Part shown: positions 6,228 to 12,899 of the stretch, piece by piece | Layout: each line of letters opens with the position of its first letter | How positions within the stretch are numbered: position 1 is the first letter of the stretch | Source of the DNA: CAYLPU01 sp964385635 | GTDB taxonomy: Bacteria > Chloroflexota > Anaerolineae > B4-G1 | Assembly (NCBI GenBank): GCA_964385635.1 | Contig: CAYLPU010000125.1 | Coordinates: 1 to 12,899 of the forward strand | Direction of reading: 5' to 3' | DNA length: 12,899 nt | The notes under the pieces: generated by a model | Database searches by the model: none | Seen by the model: the letters and a program-made list of their open reading frames with translations, nothing else | Told to the model about the DNA's origin: nothing | Position numbers and translations under genes: made by a program

Positions 6228-7082
6228 ATGAACGGTCACAAGATTACAGTAGTGATGGACAGTTCGGCTTACATTCCCAAAGAAGCCTTGGGCGGCTTGA
6301 GTGTTCCGGTGATCCCCCTGTGGCTCATCTGGGGCGACGAGCGCTTCCGGGACGGAGTGGACATAGACCCCCCCACCTTCTATCGTCGCTTGCGAGAGGC
6401 CAAGACCTTTCCCACCACCTCTCAGCCCTCGGCTGGAGAGTTTGAGGACTTCTTCCGGCAGGTAGGTGCCGGGGCTGATGCTACCGTCGGCGTCTTTCTG
6501 ACCTCGAAACTCAGTGGCACTGTCGCCAACGCGCAGGCAGCGCTGGCGCGACTTCCCGAACTCACGATCCGAATCGTGGATTCGCTTTCGACCTCAATGG
6601 GATTGGGATTCATCGTGCTGGCTGCTGCACGGGCGGCGGCCGCTGGCAAGTCTCTCGATGAAGTCGTTGCCGCAGCCGAGGAAATGCGGGACAGGGTACA
6701 TCTTCTCTTCGCCGTGGACACGCTGGAGTACCTGCACCGGGGCGGGCGCATTGGCGGGGCCAAGCGGCTGCTGGGAACCGCGCTGAACATCAAGCCGCTT
6801 TTGCACCTGGAGGACGGACGCATCGAGCCACTGGCCCAAGTGCGCACCAAGCGCAAGGCAGTCGCACAGATGTTGGAGGTCGCTGAGGAGCGGCTGGGCG
6901 GGAAACGGATGGCAGAAGTAGCCGTCGTTGACGTGGATAGTCCCGAGGAAGGAGAGGCTGTTGCTGAACAGGTAAGGGAACGGTTCGGTATCTCCACGGT
7001 CTACCGCACCACGGTCAGCCCCGCTATCGGCACTCACGTCGGGCCAGGCACCATCTGCATCGCCTTCTACGCCGAGTGTTGA
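6228..7082 (+). CDS. DegV family fatty-acid-binding protein
   Basis: At 284 residues this has the usual DegV length. The N-terminal motif ITVVMDSSAYIP (6-17), the loop TTSQPSAGEF (about 63-72), LTSKLSGTVANA (about 90-101) and LEYLHRGGRIGGAKRLLG (about 165-182), followed by NIKPLLHLEDGRI, are the family hallmarks. DegV/FakB proteins bind a fatty acid between two domains; in Firmicutes FakB presents it to the kinase FakA for phosphorylation and entry into phospholipid synthesis. No FakA-like gene is in this window, so the exact role is not shown. The protein has no signal peptide and should be cytosolic. It stands alone, with a leftward ORF upstream and a terminator-like hairpin 25 bases downstream. 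Confidence 0.93.
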   Translation: MNGHKITVVMDSSAYIPKEALGGLSVPVIPLWLIWGDERFRDGVDIDPPTFYRRLREAKTFPTTSQPSAGEFEDFFRQVGAGADATVGVFLTSKLSGTVANAQAALARLPELTIRIVDSLSTSMGLGFIVLAAARAAAAGKSLDEVVAAAEEMRDRVHLLFAVDTLEYLHRGGRIGGAKRLLGTALNIKPLLHLEDGRIEPLAQVRTKRKAVAQMLEVAEERLGGKRMAEVAVVDVDSPEEGEAVAEQVRERFGISTVYRTTVSPAIGTHVGPGTICIAFYAEC

Positions 7083-7106
7083 CTGATTCTGCGCCCCAAT
7101 ATCCCT

Positions 7107-7136
7107 CAACCGCGCCTTGGCCCCAAGGCGCGGTTG
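7107..7136 (+). terminator. Rho-independent-like terminator after the degV-family gene
   Basis: CAACCGCGCCTT (7107-7118) pairs exactly with AAGGCGCGGTTG (7125-7136), and one more G-C pair closes a GCCC loop. The following GTCGTTATTC is only moderately T-rich, so it is a good hairpin with an imperfect tail. Its position 25 bases after the stop codon fits termination. Confidence 0.7.
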
Positions 7137-7229
7137 GTCGTTATTCAACCGCCGCACCTCCCAGCCGCCTTGATGACATGCCATAAAATGAGCCCCCTTT
7201 GGCTCTCTGATTCGCCGCTGTGTCCCCCT

Positions 7230-7258
7230 TTGTCCCTTTTGCCCATCTGCGTTATAAT
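7230..7258 (+). promoter_or_regulatory. Sigma-70-type promoter for the rluB-like/cmk operon
   Basis: TTGTCC (7230-7235), a 17-base spacer and a perfect TATAAT (7253-7258) precede the pseudouridine synthase gene. Transcription would start near 7265, giving a leader of about 20 bases that carries GGAGG at 7273-7277. It is the best promoter in the window. Confidence 0.75.
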
Positions 7259-7285
7259 ACTGTCGGTTCCCCGGAGGCTACATAG

Positions 7286-8056
7286 ATGGAAGAACGCTTG
7301 CAGAAAATCATGGCCCGCGCGGGCATCGATTCCCGCCGGGCCTGTGAAGAACTGATCCGCGAGGGGCGAGTCGCGGTCAACGGGCGGGTGGCTCAATTGG
7401 GCCAGAAGGCCGACCAGGCCCGCGACCGTATCACCGTGGACGGGAGGCCGGTGCCGGTGAAGCGCCGCCGCACATACGTGGCTCTCCACAAACCCCGAGG
7501 CGTCCTCTCCGACGAGGGGGACGGTTCGGGCCGCCTTTCCACTGTACGGGACCTGGTGTCGCTGCCGGGCCGACTCTTCCCGGTAGGACGGCTTGACCTG
7601 CGGAGCGAGGGGCTGATTCTGCTCACTGATGACGGCGAGATGGCTAACCGGCTCACACATCCACGTTACGAGCACACCAAAGAGTACCACGTCTACGTGG
7701 AGGGTCACCCGGACGATGAGACGCTCGAGCGATGGCGACAGGGAGTCTTTCTGGACGGCCGGCTGACAGCGCCCGCCGGCGTCTCCGTTCTCCGCCACGG
7801 GCGAGACCATACCTGGTTGCTGGTGGTGTTGCGAGAGGGCCGCAAGCGGCAGATCCGCCGTGTGGCGACGATGCTGGGCTACCCAGTGTACCGGCTCATC
7901 CGCGTCAGCATCGGGCCACTCCGCCTGGGGGATCTGAAGCCGGGGCAGTGGCGGAAACTCGCCAACGCAGAGGTGAAAGCGTTGCGGTCGGCGGTGCGGA
8001 GGCCACAAAGTAGCAAAAGGAGCAAAAGGAGCAAGAGGAGCAAGAGACGACGTTGA
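7286..8056 (+). CDS. rluB: 23S/16S rRNA pseudouridine synthase, RsuA/RluB family
   Basis: An N-terminal S4 RNA-binding domain (about 1-60: RLQKIMARAGIDSRRACEEL, then GRVAVNGRV) is followed by the catalytic domain. VGRLDLRSEGLILLTDDG (100-117) contains the catalytic Asp104, and REGRKRQIRR (183-192) is the conserved basic motif. The enzyme isomerises a uridine in rRNA. RluB, RluE and RsuA cannot be told apart here; RluB is the more likely because of the C-terminal sequence and the cmk neighbourhood. The start has GGAGG at 7273-7277, 8 bases upstream. The last residues are a basic tail of four SKR units encoded by a 9-bp tandem repeat, which should favour RNA contact but may be a neutral by-product. 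The stop overlaps the TTG start of cmk. Confidence 0.93.
   Translation: MEERLQKIMARAGIDSRRACEELIREGRVAVNGRVAQLGQKADQARDRITVDGRPVPVKRRRTYVALHKPRGVLSDEGDGSGRLSTVRDLVSLPGRLFPVGRLDLRSEGLILLTDDGEMANRLTHPRYEHTKEYHVYVEGHPDDETLERWRQGVFLDGRLTAPAGVSVLRHGRDHTWLLVVLREGRKRQIRRVATMLGYPVYRLIRVSIGPLRLGDLKPGQWRKLANAEVKALRSAVRRPQSSKRSKRSKRSKRRR
8012..8047 (+). repeat. Four-copy 9-bp tandem repeat in the rluB-like 3' end
   Basis: The units are AGCAAAAGG, AGCAAAAGG, AGCAAGAGG and AGCAAGAGA, each read in frame as Ser-Lys-Arg. Unit length is a multiple of three, so copy number can vary without a frameshift. The last copies place AGGAGC shortly upstream of the cmk start and could act as its ribosome binding site. 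Confidence 0.9.
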
Positions 8057-8733
8057 AGCCATCCACGGTTGCCATTGATGGTCCGGCTGCCTCGGGCAAG
8101 AGCACTGTCGGCGAGGCGCTCGCCCGCTGGCTGGGCTACCTCTACTTCGACACCGGCGTGATGTACCGCGCCGTGACCTGGGCGGCGCTGGAGCGGTCCA
8201 TACCTATCGGGGACGAGGCGGCGGTGACGCAGTTGGCGGAGCAACTCCGCATTGACGTGACCCCGCCGACGGTGGATGACAGTCGCCAGTACACCATCCT
8301 GGCCGATGGGGTGGACGTCACCTGGGCTATCCGCACACCGGATGTGGACGCCAATGTCTCACCCGTCTCCGCGTACCCTGGTGTGCGGCGAGCGCTCGTT
8401 GCGCAGCAGCGGCGGGTGGCGGTGAGGGGGTGGGTGGTGATGGTGGGGCGCGACATTGGCACCGTTGTCTTGCCCGACGCTGACCTCAAAATCTACCTGG
8501 ATGCGAGCGTCGAAGAGCGGGCTCGGCGTCGCTGTTGGGAGATGCGGGCGCGGGGAGAGGAGGCGGATTACGAACTGGTGCTGGCATTGATGCGCCGCCG
8601 CGATGAGATTGACAGCCATCGAACGGACTCACCGCTGCGCGTGGCCGAAGACGCTGTCGTCGTGGACACGACCGAACTGAGCGTGGAGGAGGTGTTGGCT
8701 GAGGTGAAGCGGCTGGTGGAGAATGGGGAGTAG
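8053..8733 (+). CDS. cmk: Cytidylate kinase
   Basis: The protein is 226 residues, the usual size. It has the P-loop GPAASGKST (about 9-17), the CMP-binding region DTGVMYRAVTWAAL (about 34-47), GRDIGTVVLPDADLKIYLDAS (about 136-156) and the lid/Arg segment RRRDEIDSHR followed by SPLRVAEDAVVVDTT. It phosphorylates CMP and dCMP to the diphosphates with ATP in the cytosol. The start is TTG 8053, whose TTGA overlaps the stop of the pseudouridine synthase gene, so translation is coupled. No ATG fits the conserved N-terminus. The gene end runs into a heptamer tandem repeat, so the last few residues (VENGE) are probably repeat-derived. Confidence 0.95.
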   Translation: MKPSTVAIDGPAASGKSTVGEALARWLGYLYFDTGVMYRAVTWAALERSIPIGDEAAVTQLAEQLRIDVTPPTVDDSRQYTILADGVDVTWAIRTPDVDANVSPVSAYPGVRRALVAQQRRVAVRGWVVMVGRDIGTVVLPDADLKIYLDASVEERARRRCWEMRARGEEADYELVLALMRRRDEIDSHRTDSPLRVAEDAVVVDTTELSVEEVLAEVKRLVENGE

Positions 8734-8759
8734 AGAGTGGAGAATAGAGAATGGAGAAC
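8718..8759 (+). repeat. Six-unit heptamer tandem repeat at the cmk/DUF512 junction
   Basis: The units are GGAGAAT, GGGGAGT, AGAGAGT, GGAGAAT, AGAGAAT and GGAGAAC. The array covers the last codons and stop of cmk, the spacer and the first codons of the next gene. Its purine-rich units also serve as Shine-Dalgarno-like sequence for the GTG start at 8737. Confidence 0.75.
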
Positions 8760-10041
8760 GGGGGGAGATACAATTTCCTCGGTTGAGCCAAATAGCCTGG
8801 CCGGGCGGGTTGGCCTGGAACCAGGGGATGAACTGCTCTCCATCAATGGCCACCGGTTGCGGGACGTGATTGACGTGCGGTTCTGCTTCGCCGACGAGCA
8901 GTTGACGCTGGGGGGGCGACGGGAGGGGGAAGCGTTCACCGTTGAGGCTGAGCGGAGGTACGACGAACCGCTGGGTCTGGAGTTCGCACGTCCGACCTTC
9001 GATGGCATACGCCACTGCAACAACCGCTGCGAGTTCTGTTTCGTCACCCAGATGCCGCCGGGCCTGCGCCGCTCCCTGTACGTCAGAGACGACGACTACC
9101 GGTATTCCTTTCTTTTCGGTAATTACATCACGCTGACCAACCTGGACGAAGCGGACTGGGCACGCATCGGCGAGCAGCATCTTAGCCCGCTCTACGTCTC
9201 GGTCCATGCCACCGATCCCGACTTGCGCCGTCGGCTTCTCGGTAGCCCCGCCGCCCCCGACGTGATGACCCAACTCCGCCGTCTGGCTGGCCTGGGGGTC
9301 GAGGTGCACGCACAGATCGTGGTAGTGCCCGGCCTGAACGATGGCCCTCGGCTGGATCGCTCCATCGGCGACCTGGCCGGCCTGTATCCGGCGCTGCGCT
9401 CGGTCAGCGTCGTGCCGGTGGGCCTGACGAAATATCACCGGAGAGGCTGTCGCGTCCACACAGATACCGAAATGTGGGTTGTCTTTGAGCAGGTGACTGG
9501 CTGGCAGGCACGTCTGCGCGAGCGGCTGGGCGTCCATTTCGTTTATCTCTCCGACGAGTGGTACCTTCGCTTGGGTGAGGAAGTCCCTCCGATGGATGCC
9601 TACGACGGGCTGGATTTGACGGAGAATGGTGTGGGGCTGGCGAGGCAGTTCCTCGAGGCTTTAGGCCGCAAATCCGAATCACGGATCACGAATCACGAAT
9701 CCCGAATCCCGAATCCCGAATCACGAACATTGGTAACGGGCACACTGTTCGCCCCGCTGCTGCGGCAGGTGATGGCGCCTCTTGTGGGCGTCGAGGTCGT
9801 GTCTGTGGCCAACCGCTTCTTCGGCGAGACGGTGACGGTGGCAGGGCTGTTGACCGGGCGGGACGTGGTGGTACAATTGCAGGAGCGAGACTTGGGCGAC
9901 GTGGTGGTGCTGCCGCCAGCGATGTTCGGCGGGCCGGAGGGGCAATCACTGGATGGGATGAGGCCGGAGGAGGTGGGGGAGGCGCTCGGGTGTGAAGTGG
10001 CGGTAGAGTGCCTCGGACGAGACACGGACGGGCGGGATTAA
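8737..10041 (+). CDS. DUF512 family PDZ/radical-SAM-like protein
   Basis: An N-terminal PDZ-like domain (about 11-75: ISSVEPNSLAGRVGLEPGDE, then LLSINGHRLRDVID) precedes a radical-SAM-type cluster motif, C94-x3-C98-x2-C101 (CNNRCEFCF). TIM-barrel sequence follows, including LYVSVHATDPDLRRRLLG, HAQIVVVPGLNDG and SVVPVGLTKYH. The DUF512 region runs to the end. The function of the family is unknown; in cyanobacteria and Firmicutes it often lies near the GTPase gene der. The GTG 8737 start lies in the heptamer repeat, so residues 1-9 (MENREWRTG) are probably not ancestral and the conserved protein begins at about GDTISSVEP; no better in-frame start codon is visible. Residues about 313-330 (SESRITNHESRIPNPESR) come from a second heptamer repeat. 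The reading frame is otherwise intact. Confidence 0.9.
   Translation: MENREWRTGGDTISSVEPNSLAGRVGLEPGDELLSINGHRLRDVIDVRFCFADEQLTLGGRREGEAFTVEAERRYDEPLGLEFARPTFDGIRHCNNRCEFCFVTQMPPGLRRSLYVRDDDYRYSFLFGNYITLTNLDEADWARIGEQHLSPLYVSVHATDPDLRRRLLGSPAAPDVMTQLRRLAGLGVEVHAQIVVVPGLNDGPRLDRSIGDLAGLYPALRSVSVVPVGLTKYHRRGCRVHTDTEMWVVFEQVTGWQARLRERLGVHFVYLSDEWYLRLGEEVPPMDAYDGLDLTENGVGLARQFLEALGRKSESRITNHESRIPNPESRTLVTGTLFAPLLRQVMAPLVGVEVVSVANRFFGETVTVAGLLTGRDVVVQLQERDLGDVVVLPPAMFGGPEGQSLDGMRPEEVGEALGCEVAVECLGRDTDGRD
9671..9727 (+). repeat. Heptamer tandem repeat inside the DUF512 gene
   Basis: After a partial AATCCG unit come AATCACG, GATCACG, AATCACG, AATCCCG, AATCCCG, AATCCCG and AATCACG (9677-9725). Three units make 21 bases, so the array is read as a 7-residue peptide repeat, E-S-R-I-x-N-x. 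It sits between the radical-SAM-like barrel and the C-terminal part, probably in a permissive loop. Confidence 0.92.
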
Positions 10042-10056
10042 CGGATCGGAATCCGT
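10041..10056 (+). other. Small hairpin after the DUF512 gene
   Basis: ACGGAT and ATCCGT (10041-10046, 10051-10056) form a 6-bp stem directly at the stop codon. There is no T-tract, so it is a poor terminator. It belongs to a short AATCCGTAAATCC-rich spacer that resembles repeat-type intergenic sequence. Confidence 0.3.
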
Positions 10057-10094
10057 AAATCCTGCGAATCTGTGTTGTATTGGAGGGAGTGGTT

Positions 10095-11468
10095 ATGGGA
10101 AAGCGGTTGATCGTCATCGGTGGAGTGGCGGCGGGGATGAGCGCCGCCGCCAAGGCGAGGCGCGTGGATCGTGAAATGGAGGCTGTGGTCTACGAGAAAA
10201 GCCCGTATATCTCCTATGCAGCCTGCGGGATGCCCTACTTTATCGCGGGGGACGTCGCCGACTACCTCAGCCTCCTCGCACGCACCCCGGAGCAGATGGC
10301 GAAACAGGGCGTGGAGGTGCACGTCCGTCACGAGGTGACGGCGATTGACCCCGACACGCGGACGGTGACCGTGCGCGACCTGGCGGGAGGACGCGAGTTC
10401 ACGCAGGGGTACGACAGATTGGTCATCGCCACCGGCGCGCGTCCGGTTCGGCCTCCCCTGCCTGGCCTCGACCTGGAGGGGGTTTTTGTGCTGCGCTCGC
10501 TGGACGAGGGGCGTGCGCTTCGGCGCTTTCTCGTTGACAGCAGGGAGCACAGACCGCAGCGGGCAGTCGTGCTCGGAGGAGGCTACGTTGGTGTGGAGAT
10601 GGCGGAAACCTTCCGGCGGCTGGGACTGGAAGTCAAGATGGTGATCCGTTCTGGCAAGGTGATGCGTGCCGCGCTCGACGATGACGTGCGTGGGTTGGTA
10701 GAAGAAGAATTGGCATGCCAGGGAGTAGAGGTAGTGATGGGCAAGCCCGTCGTCTTCGAGGGCAGTCGCCGGGTGGAAGCGGTGGTCGTTGAGAACGAGA
10801 GCGAGAGTGGGAATGAGGGTGGTCGCTATCCGTGCGACGTGGCGCTATTGGGCATCGGCGTGCGGCCCGAGGTAGCGCTGGCGCGGGCAGCGGGCGTGGC
10901 GCTGGGTGTGACAGGGGCTATCGCCACCGACGGCGCCAGCGCCACCAACCTGCCCGACGTGTACGCGGCGGGCGATTGTGCCGAGGTGTTCCATCTTGTC
11001 ACTGGCGAACCGGCCTACATCCCGCTGGGCAGCACGGCCAATAAACAGGGGCGCGTGGCGGGGACGAACGCTGCCGGGGGTGAGGCGACCTTTGGCGGGG
11101 TGGTGGGCACGATGGTGGTACGGGTGTTCGATCTGGCGGTGGCCCGCACCGGTCTCACGGCGGCTCAGGCCCAGGCGTTGGGATACTCCGTGCGAGCGGT
11201 GATGATCAGGGCCATGGATGGTTCGCACTATTTTCCAGGCACAGCCCCCATCCACGTCAAACTGGTGGCGGATGAGGAGACTGGCCGGCTGCTGGGGGGA
11301 CAGATCGCTGGGCGACGCGGCGTGGCGAAGCGCATAGACGTGCTGGCGACGGCGCTTCATCATCGGCTTACCGTGGTTGACTTGCAGCGGTTGGATTTGA
11401 GTTACGCGCCACCCTTTGCGCCGGTGTGGGATCCCATTCTGGTGGCGGCCAACGTGGCGGCAAGATAA
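10095..11468 (+). CDS. CoA-disulfide-reductase-like FAD/NAD(P)-dependent oxidoreductase
   Basis: The product has 457 residues. An N-terminal FAD Rossmann motif (VIGGVAAGMSAAAKARR, about 7-23) is followed by YISYAACGMPYFI, whose single Cys44 sits where CoA-disulfide reductase and NADH oxidase/peroxidase carry the redox-active cysteine. The NAD(P)-binding motif VVLGGGYVGVEMAE lies mid-protein, then VYAAGDCAEV of the second FAD contact and a C-terminal dimerisation domain. Substrates could be CoA disulfide, persulfide or oxygen; sequence alone does not decide, and no rhodanese domain is attached. The start at 10095 is chosen because GGAGGG (10082-10087) lies 7 bases upstream and MGKRLIVIGG is the natural N-terminus; a TTG at 10080 would only add five residues. 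It lies 13 bases before the old-yellow-enzyme gene. Confidence 0.9.
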   Translation: MGKRLIVIGGVAAGMSAAAKARRVDREMEAVVYEKSPYISYAACGMPYFIAGDVADYLSLLARTPEQMAKQGVEVHVRHEVTAIDPDTRTVTVRDLAGGREFTQGYDRLVIATGARPVRPPLPGLDLEGVFVLRSLDEGRALRRFLVDSREHRPQRAVVLGGGYVGVEMAETFRRLGLEVKMVIRSGKVMRAALDDDVRGLVEEELACQGVEVVMGKPVVFEGSRRVEAVVVENESESGNEGGRYPCDVALLGIGVRPEVALARAAGVALGVTGAIATDGASATNLPDVYAAGDCAEVFHLVTGEPAYIPLGSTANKQGRVAGTNAAGGEATFGGVVGTMVVRVFDLAVARTGLTAAQAQALGYSVRAVMIRAMDGSHYFPGTAPIHVKLVADEETGRLLGGQIAGRRGVAKRIDVLATALHHRLTVVDLQRLDLSYAPPFAPVWDPILVAANVAAR

Positions 11469-11481
11469 CCCGGTGGTGAGT

Positions 11482-12582
11482 ATGCTCTTTACGCAAGGAA
11501 ACATAGGCACCCTGGCGCTGCCTAATCGCCTGGTCCGATCCGCCACCGCCGAGAGGCTGGCGGACGCTGGCGGCCGGCCTAAGCCCCGGCTTAAGCGGCT
11601 CTACCAGGAATTGGCGAGGGGTGGCGTTGGTCTGATCATCACCGGGCACATGTACGTCCATTCCTCCGGGAAGGCTCACCCCGAGATGGCTGGCATCTAT
11701 TCCGACGAGATGATCCCCGCACTTGCGGAGTTGGCCAACGCGGTTCACCGGGAAGGCGGCCGGGTCGTGGTTCAGATCAACCACGGTGGGATGCAGTGCA
11801 GCCGGCAGGCCGTCTCCGAGACCATCGCCCCCTCGGGCGTGGGTGCCCCCTTCCTGGAGCGACCCGCGCGGGAGGTGACCTGCGATGAGATCGCTCTCCT
11901 GGTCCGGGCCTACTCCCGGGCTGCCTGGAGAGCCCGAGAAGCGGGCTTCGACGGCGTCCAGATCCACAGTGCCCACGGGTATCTGATCAGCCAGTTCCTC
12001 TCCCCCTGGGGCAACCGGCGCACCGACGAATGGGGCGGCGACTTGGAGGGGCGGATGCGCTTTCTGCGGGTCGTCTGCCAGGCTGTGCGGGAGCAGGTCG
12101 GTCCCGACTACCCCGTGTTCGTCAAGTTGGGCATGATGGACGGAGTAGAGGGTGGTCTGACTCCCGAGGAGGGGGTTCAGGTGGTGGCGGCGTTGGAGGA
12201 GATGAGGCTGGACGCCGTGGAGATCAGCGGGGGGATTGGGGGAGGCCAGAACCTGAACGTCCGCACGGGAATCCGCTCCGAGGCGGACGAGGCGTACTTC
12301 CGTCCGCTGGCCCGGGAGGCGCGGCTGGTGACCCGGCTCCCTATCATTCTGGTGGGTGGTTTCCGCTCCCAGCGGGTGATGGAGGAGGTGCTGGTCGCTG
12401 GCGACGCCGACTTCATCTCCCTCTCTCGCCCCTTGATTTGCGAGCCGGATTTGCCGAACCGGTTGCGCACGGGGTTGCAGGAGCGGTCTTTCTGCATCTC
12501 GGCCAATCGCTGCTGGGCTGAAGGGCCGGACGAGGGGATCGCCTGCAAGTGTCCCATCGAGAGAGACTGTTATGGCGCATGA
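11482..12582 (+). CDS. Old-yellow-enzyme family NADH:flavin oxidoreductase
   Basis: This 366-residue TIM-barrel protein has the OYE pattern: LPNRLVRSATAERLADAGGR near the N-terminus, VVVQINHGGMQCSR (about 96-109), VQIHSAHGYLISQFLSPWGN (about 159-178) with the substrate-binding His pair, RTDEWGGDLEGRMRF (180-194) and DFISLSRPLICEPDLP (310-325). It should bind FMN and reduce activated alkenes or related substrates with NAD(P)H. The C-terminus has C338-x5-C344-x10-C355-x-C357, but the second Cys expected in a CxxCNxC cluster motif is Ala (CISANRC). ATG 11482 is chosen because the barrel starts there; an upstream GTG at 11476 is possible, and the longer frame to 11416 would run inside the previous gene. 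The downstream hydrolase overlaps its last 11 bases. Confidence 0.9.
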   Translation: MLFTQGNIGTLALPNRLVRSATAERLADAGGRPKPRLKRLYQELARGGVGLIITGHMYVHSSGKAHPEMAGIYSDEMIPALAELANAVHREGGRVVVQINHGGMQCSRQAVSETIAPSGVGAPFLERPAREVTCDEIALLVRAYSRAAWRAREAGFDGVQIHSAHGYLISQFLSPWGNRRTDEWGGDLEGRMRFLRVVCQAVREQVGPDYPVFVKLGMMDGVEGGLTPEEGVQVVAALEEMRLDAVEISGGIGGGQNLNVRTGIRSEADEAYFRPLAREARLVTRLPIILVGGFRSQRVMEEVLVAGDADFISLSRPLICEPDLPNRLRTGLQERSFCISANRCWAEGPDEGIACKCPIERDCYGA

Positions 12583-12899
12583 ACCAACACAGCCTCCCGA
12601 GTTGCACGACTTTGGTGGAGATGGCCCCGTCGTTCACCTGGCCCACGCCAACGGGTTCACCCCGGGCACGTATCGCCCGCTGGCGGAAACCCTCATTCAC
12701 TGTTACCATGTCATCGGCCTGCCGTCCCGGCCCCTGTGGGCGGACAGCCGGCCCGAGAGTGCCCCGGACTGGCATCCCCTGGCCGACGACCTGATCCAGG
12801 GGCTAGATGGTCTGGGCCGGCAGGGCATCGTCGGCGTCGGCCACTCAATGGGCGGGGTGCTGACATTGTGGGCTGCCGTCCGTCGCCCCGATCTCTTTC
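12572..12899 (+). CDS. Alpha/beta hydrolase, 3' end cut by window
   Basis: The 109 visible residues begin MAHEPTQPPELHDFGGDGPV. VVHLAHANGFTPGTY (about 20-34) has the HANG-type strand-3/oxyanion loop, and VGVGHSMGGVL (about 87-97) is the nucleophile elbow with Ser92. The Asp/His of the triad lie beyond the window. The frame stays open to base 12899. The ATG overlaps the old-yellow-enzyme stop by 11 bases, so the genes are translationally coupled; the upstream site (GAGAGAG) is a weak ribosome binding site. The substrate is unknown. Position in an operon with two flavin oxidoreductases suggests small-molecule redox or ester metabolism, which is inference only. Confidence 0.85.
   Translation, partial: MAHEPTQPPELHDFGGDGPVVHLAHANGFTPGTYRPLAETLIHCYHVIGLPSRPLWADSRPESAPDWHPLADDLIQGLDGLGRQGIVGVGHSMGGVLTLWAAVRRPDLF

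Noticed and set aside
7879..8244. Minus-strand ORF with a poly-leucine run
   Set aside because: The leucines are the antisense reading of the 9-bp AGCAARAGG repeat; the plus strand has two clear enzymes there.
9671..9727. CRISPR-like repeat array
   Set aside because: Units are 7 bp, head to tail with no spacers, and lie inside a coding frame.
10791..10822. Another purine-rich repeat-like stretch in the CoA-disulfide-reductase-like gene (ESESGNEGG)
   Set aside because: The periodicity is weak and the residues fall in a variable loop; it is not clearly a tandem repeat.

Overview
The window looks like a piece of an uncultured Chloroflexi genome, probably Anaerolineae-like. This is inferred from the gene content (a TPR/J/GrpE/DnaK chaperone cluster, DegV, RsuA-type pseudouridine synthase, Cmk, DUF512, CoA-disulfide-reductase-like and old-yellow-enzyme genes), frequent GTG/TTG starts, strong Shine-Dalgarno sites and intergenic or intragenic short repeats. 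It was not tested by any search. No rRNA, tRNA or CRISPR array is visible.

Positions 1-4282 hold a tight plus-strand chaperone operon: a TPR protein, a J-domain-like protein without the HPD motif, a GrpE-like exchange factor with a long helical N-terminus, and a DnaK-type Hsp70 with two zinc ribbons inserted between the ATPase and substrate-binding domains. Directly downstream (about 4372-4777) lies a frameshifted remnant of a ClpB/ClpC-type AAA+ disaggregase, so this may once have been a complete dedicated Hsp70 plus disaggregase locus. This block is visibly less GC-rich than the rest of the window.

Positions 4778-6227 are a worn, accessory-looking stretch: a perfect 12-bp-stem hairpin, a repeat-like GC-rich segment, and one minus-strand ORF (5942-5115). 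That ORF has a good ribosome binding site and promoter-like sequence, an unrecognised N-terminus, a low-complexity middle, and a C-terminus that resembles the tail of a transposase.

Positions 6228-12899 are ordinary plus-strand chromosomal genes. A DegV fatty-acid-binding protein is followed by a terminator-like hairpin. A consensus-like promoter then drives rRNA pseudouridine synthase, cytidylate kinase (TTGA overlap) and a PDZ/radical-SAM DUF512 protein. Next come a CoA-disulfide-reductase-like flavoprotein, an old-yellow-enzyme-like flavin oxidoreductase, and an alpha/beta hydrolase cut by the window end. Short tandem repeats have entered coding sequence at three places: a 9-bp repeat at the rluB-like C-terminus, and 7-bp repeats at the cmk/DUF512 junction and inside the DUF512 gene.

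The most noteworthy items are the divergent chaperone system with the zinc-ribbon Hsp70 and the heptamer tandem repeats translated as part of a protein.
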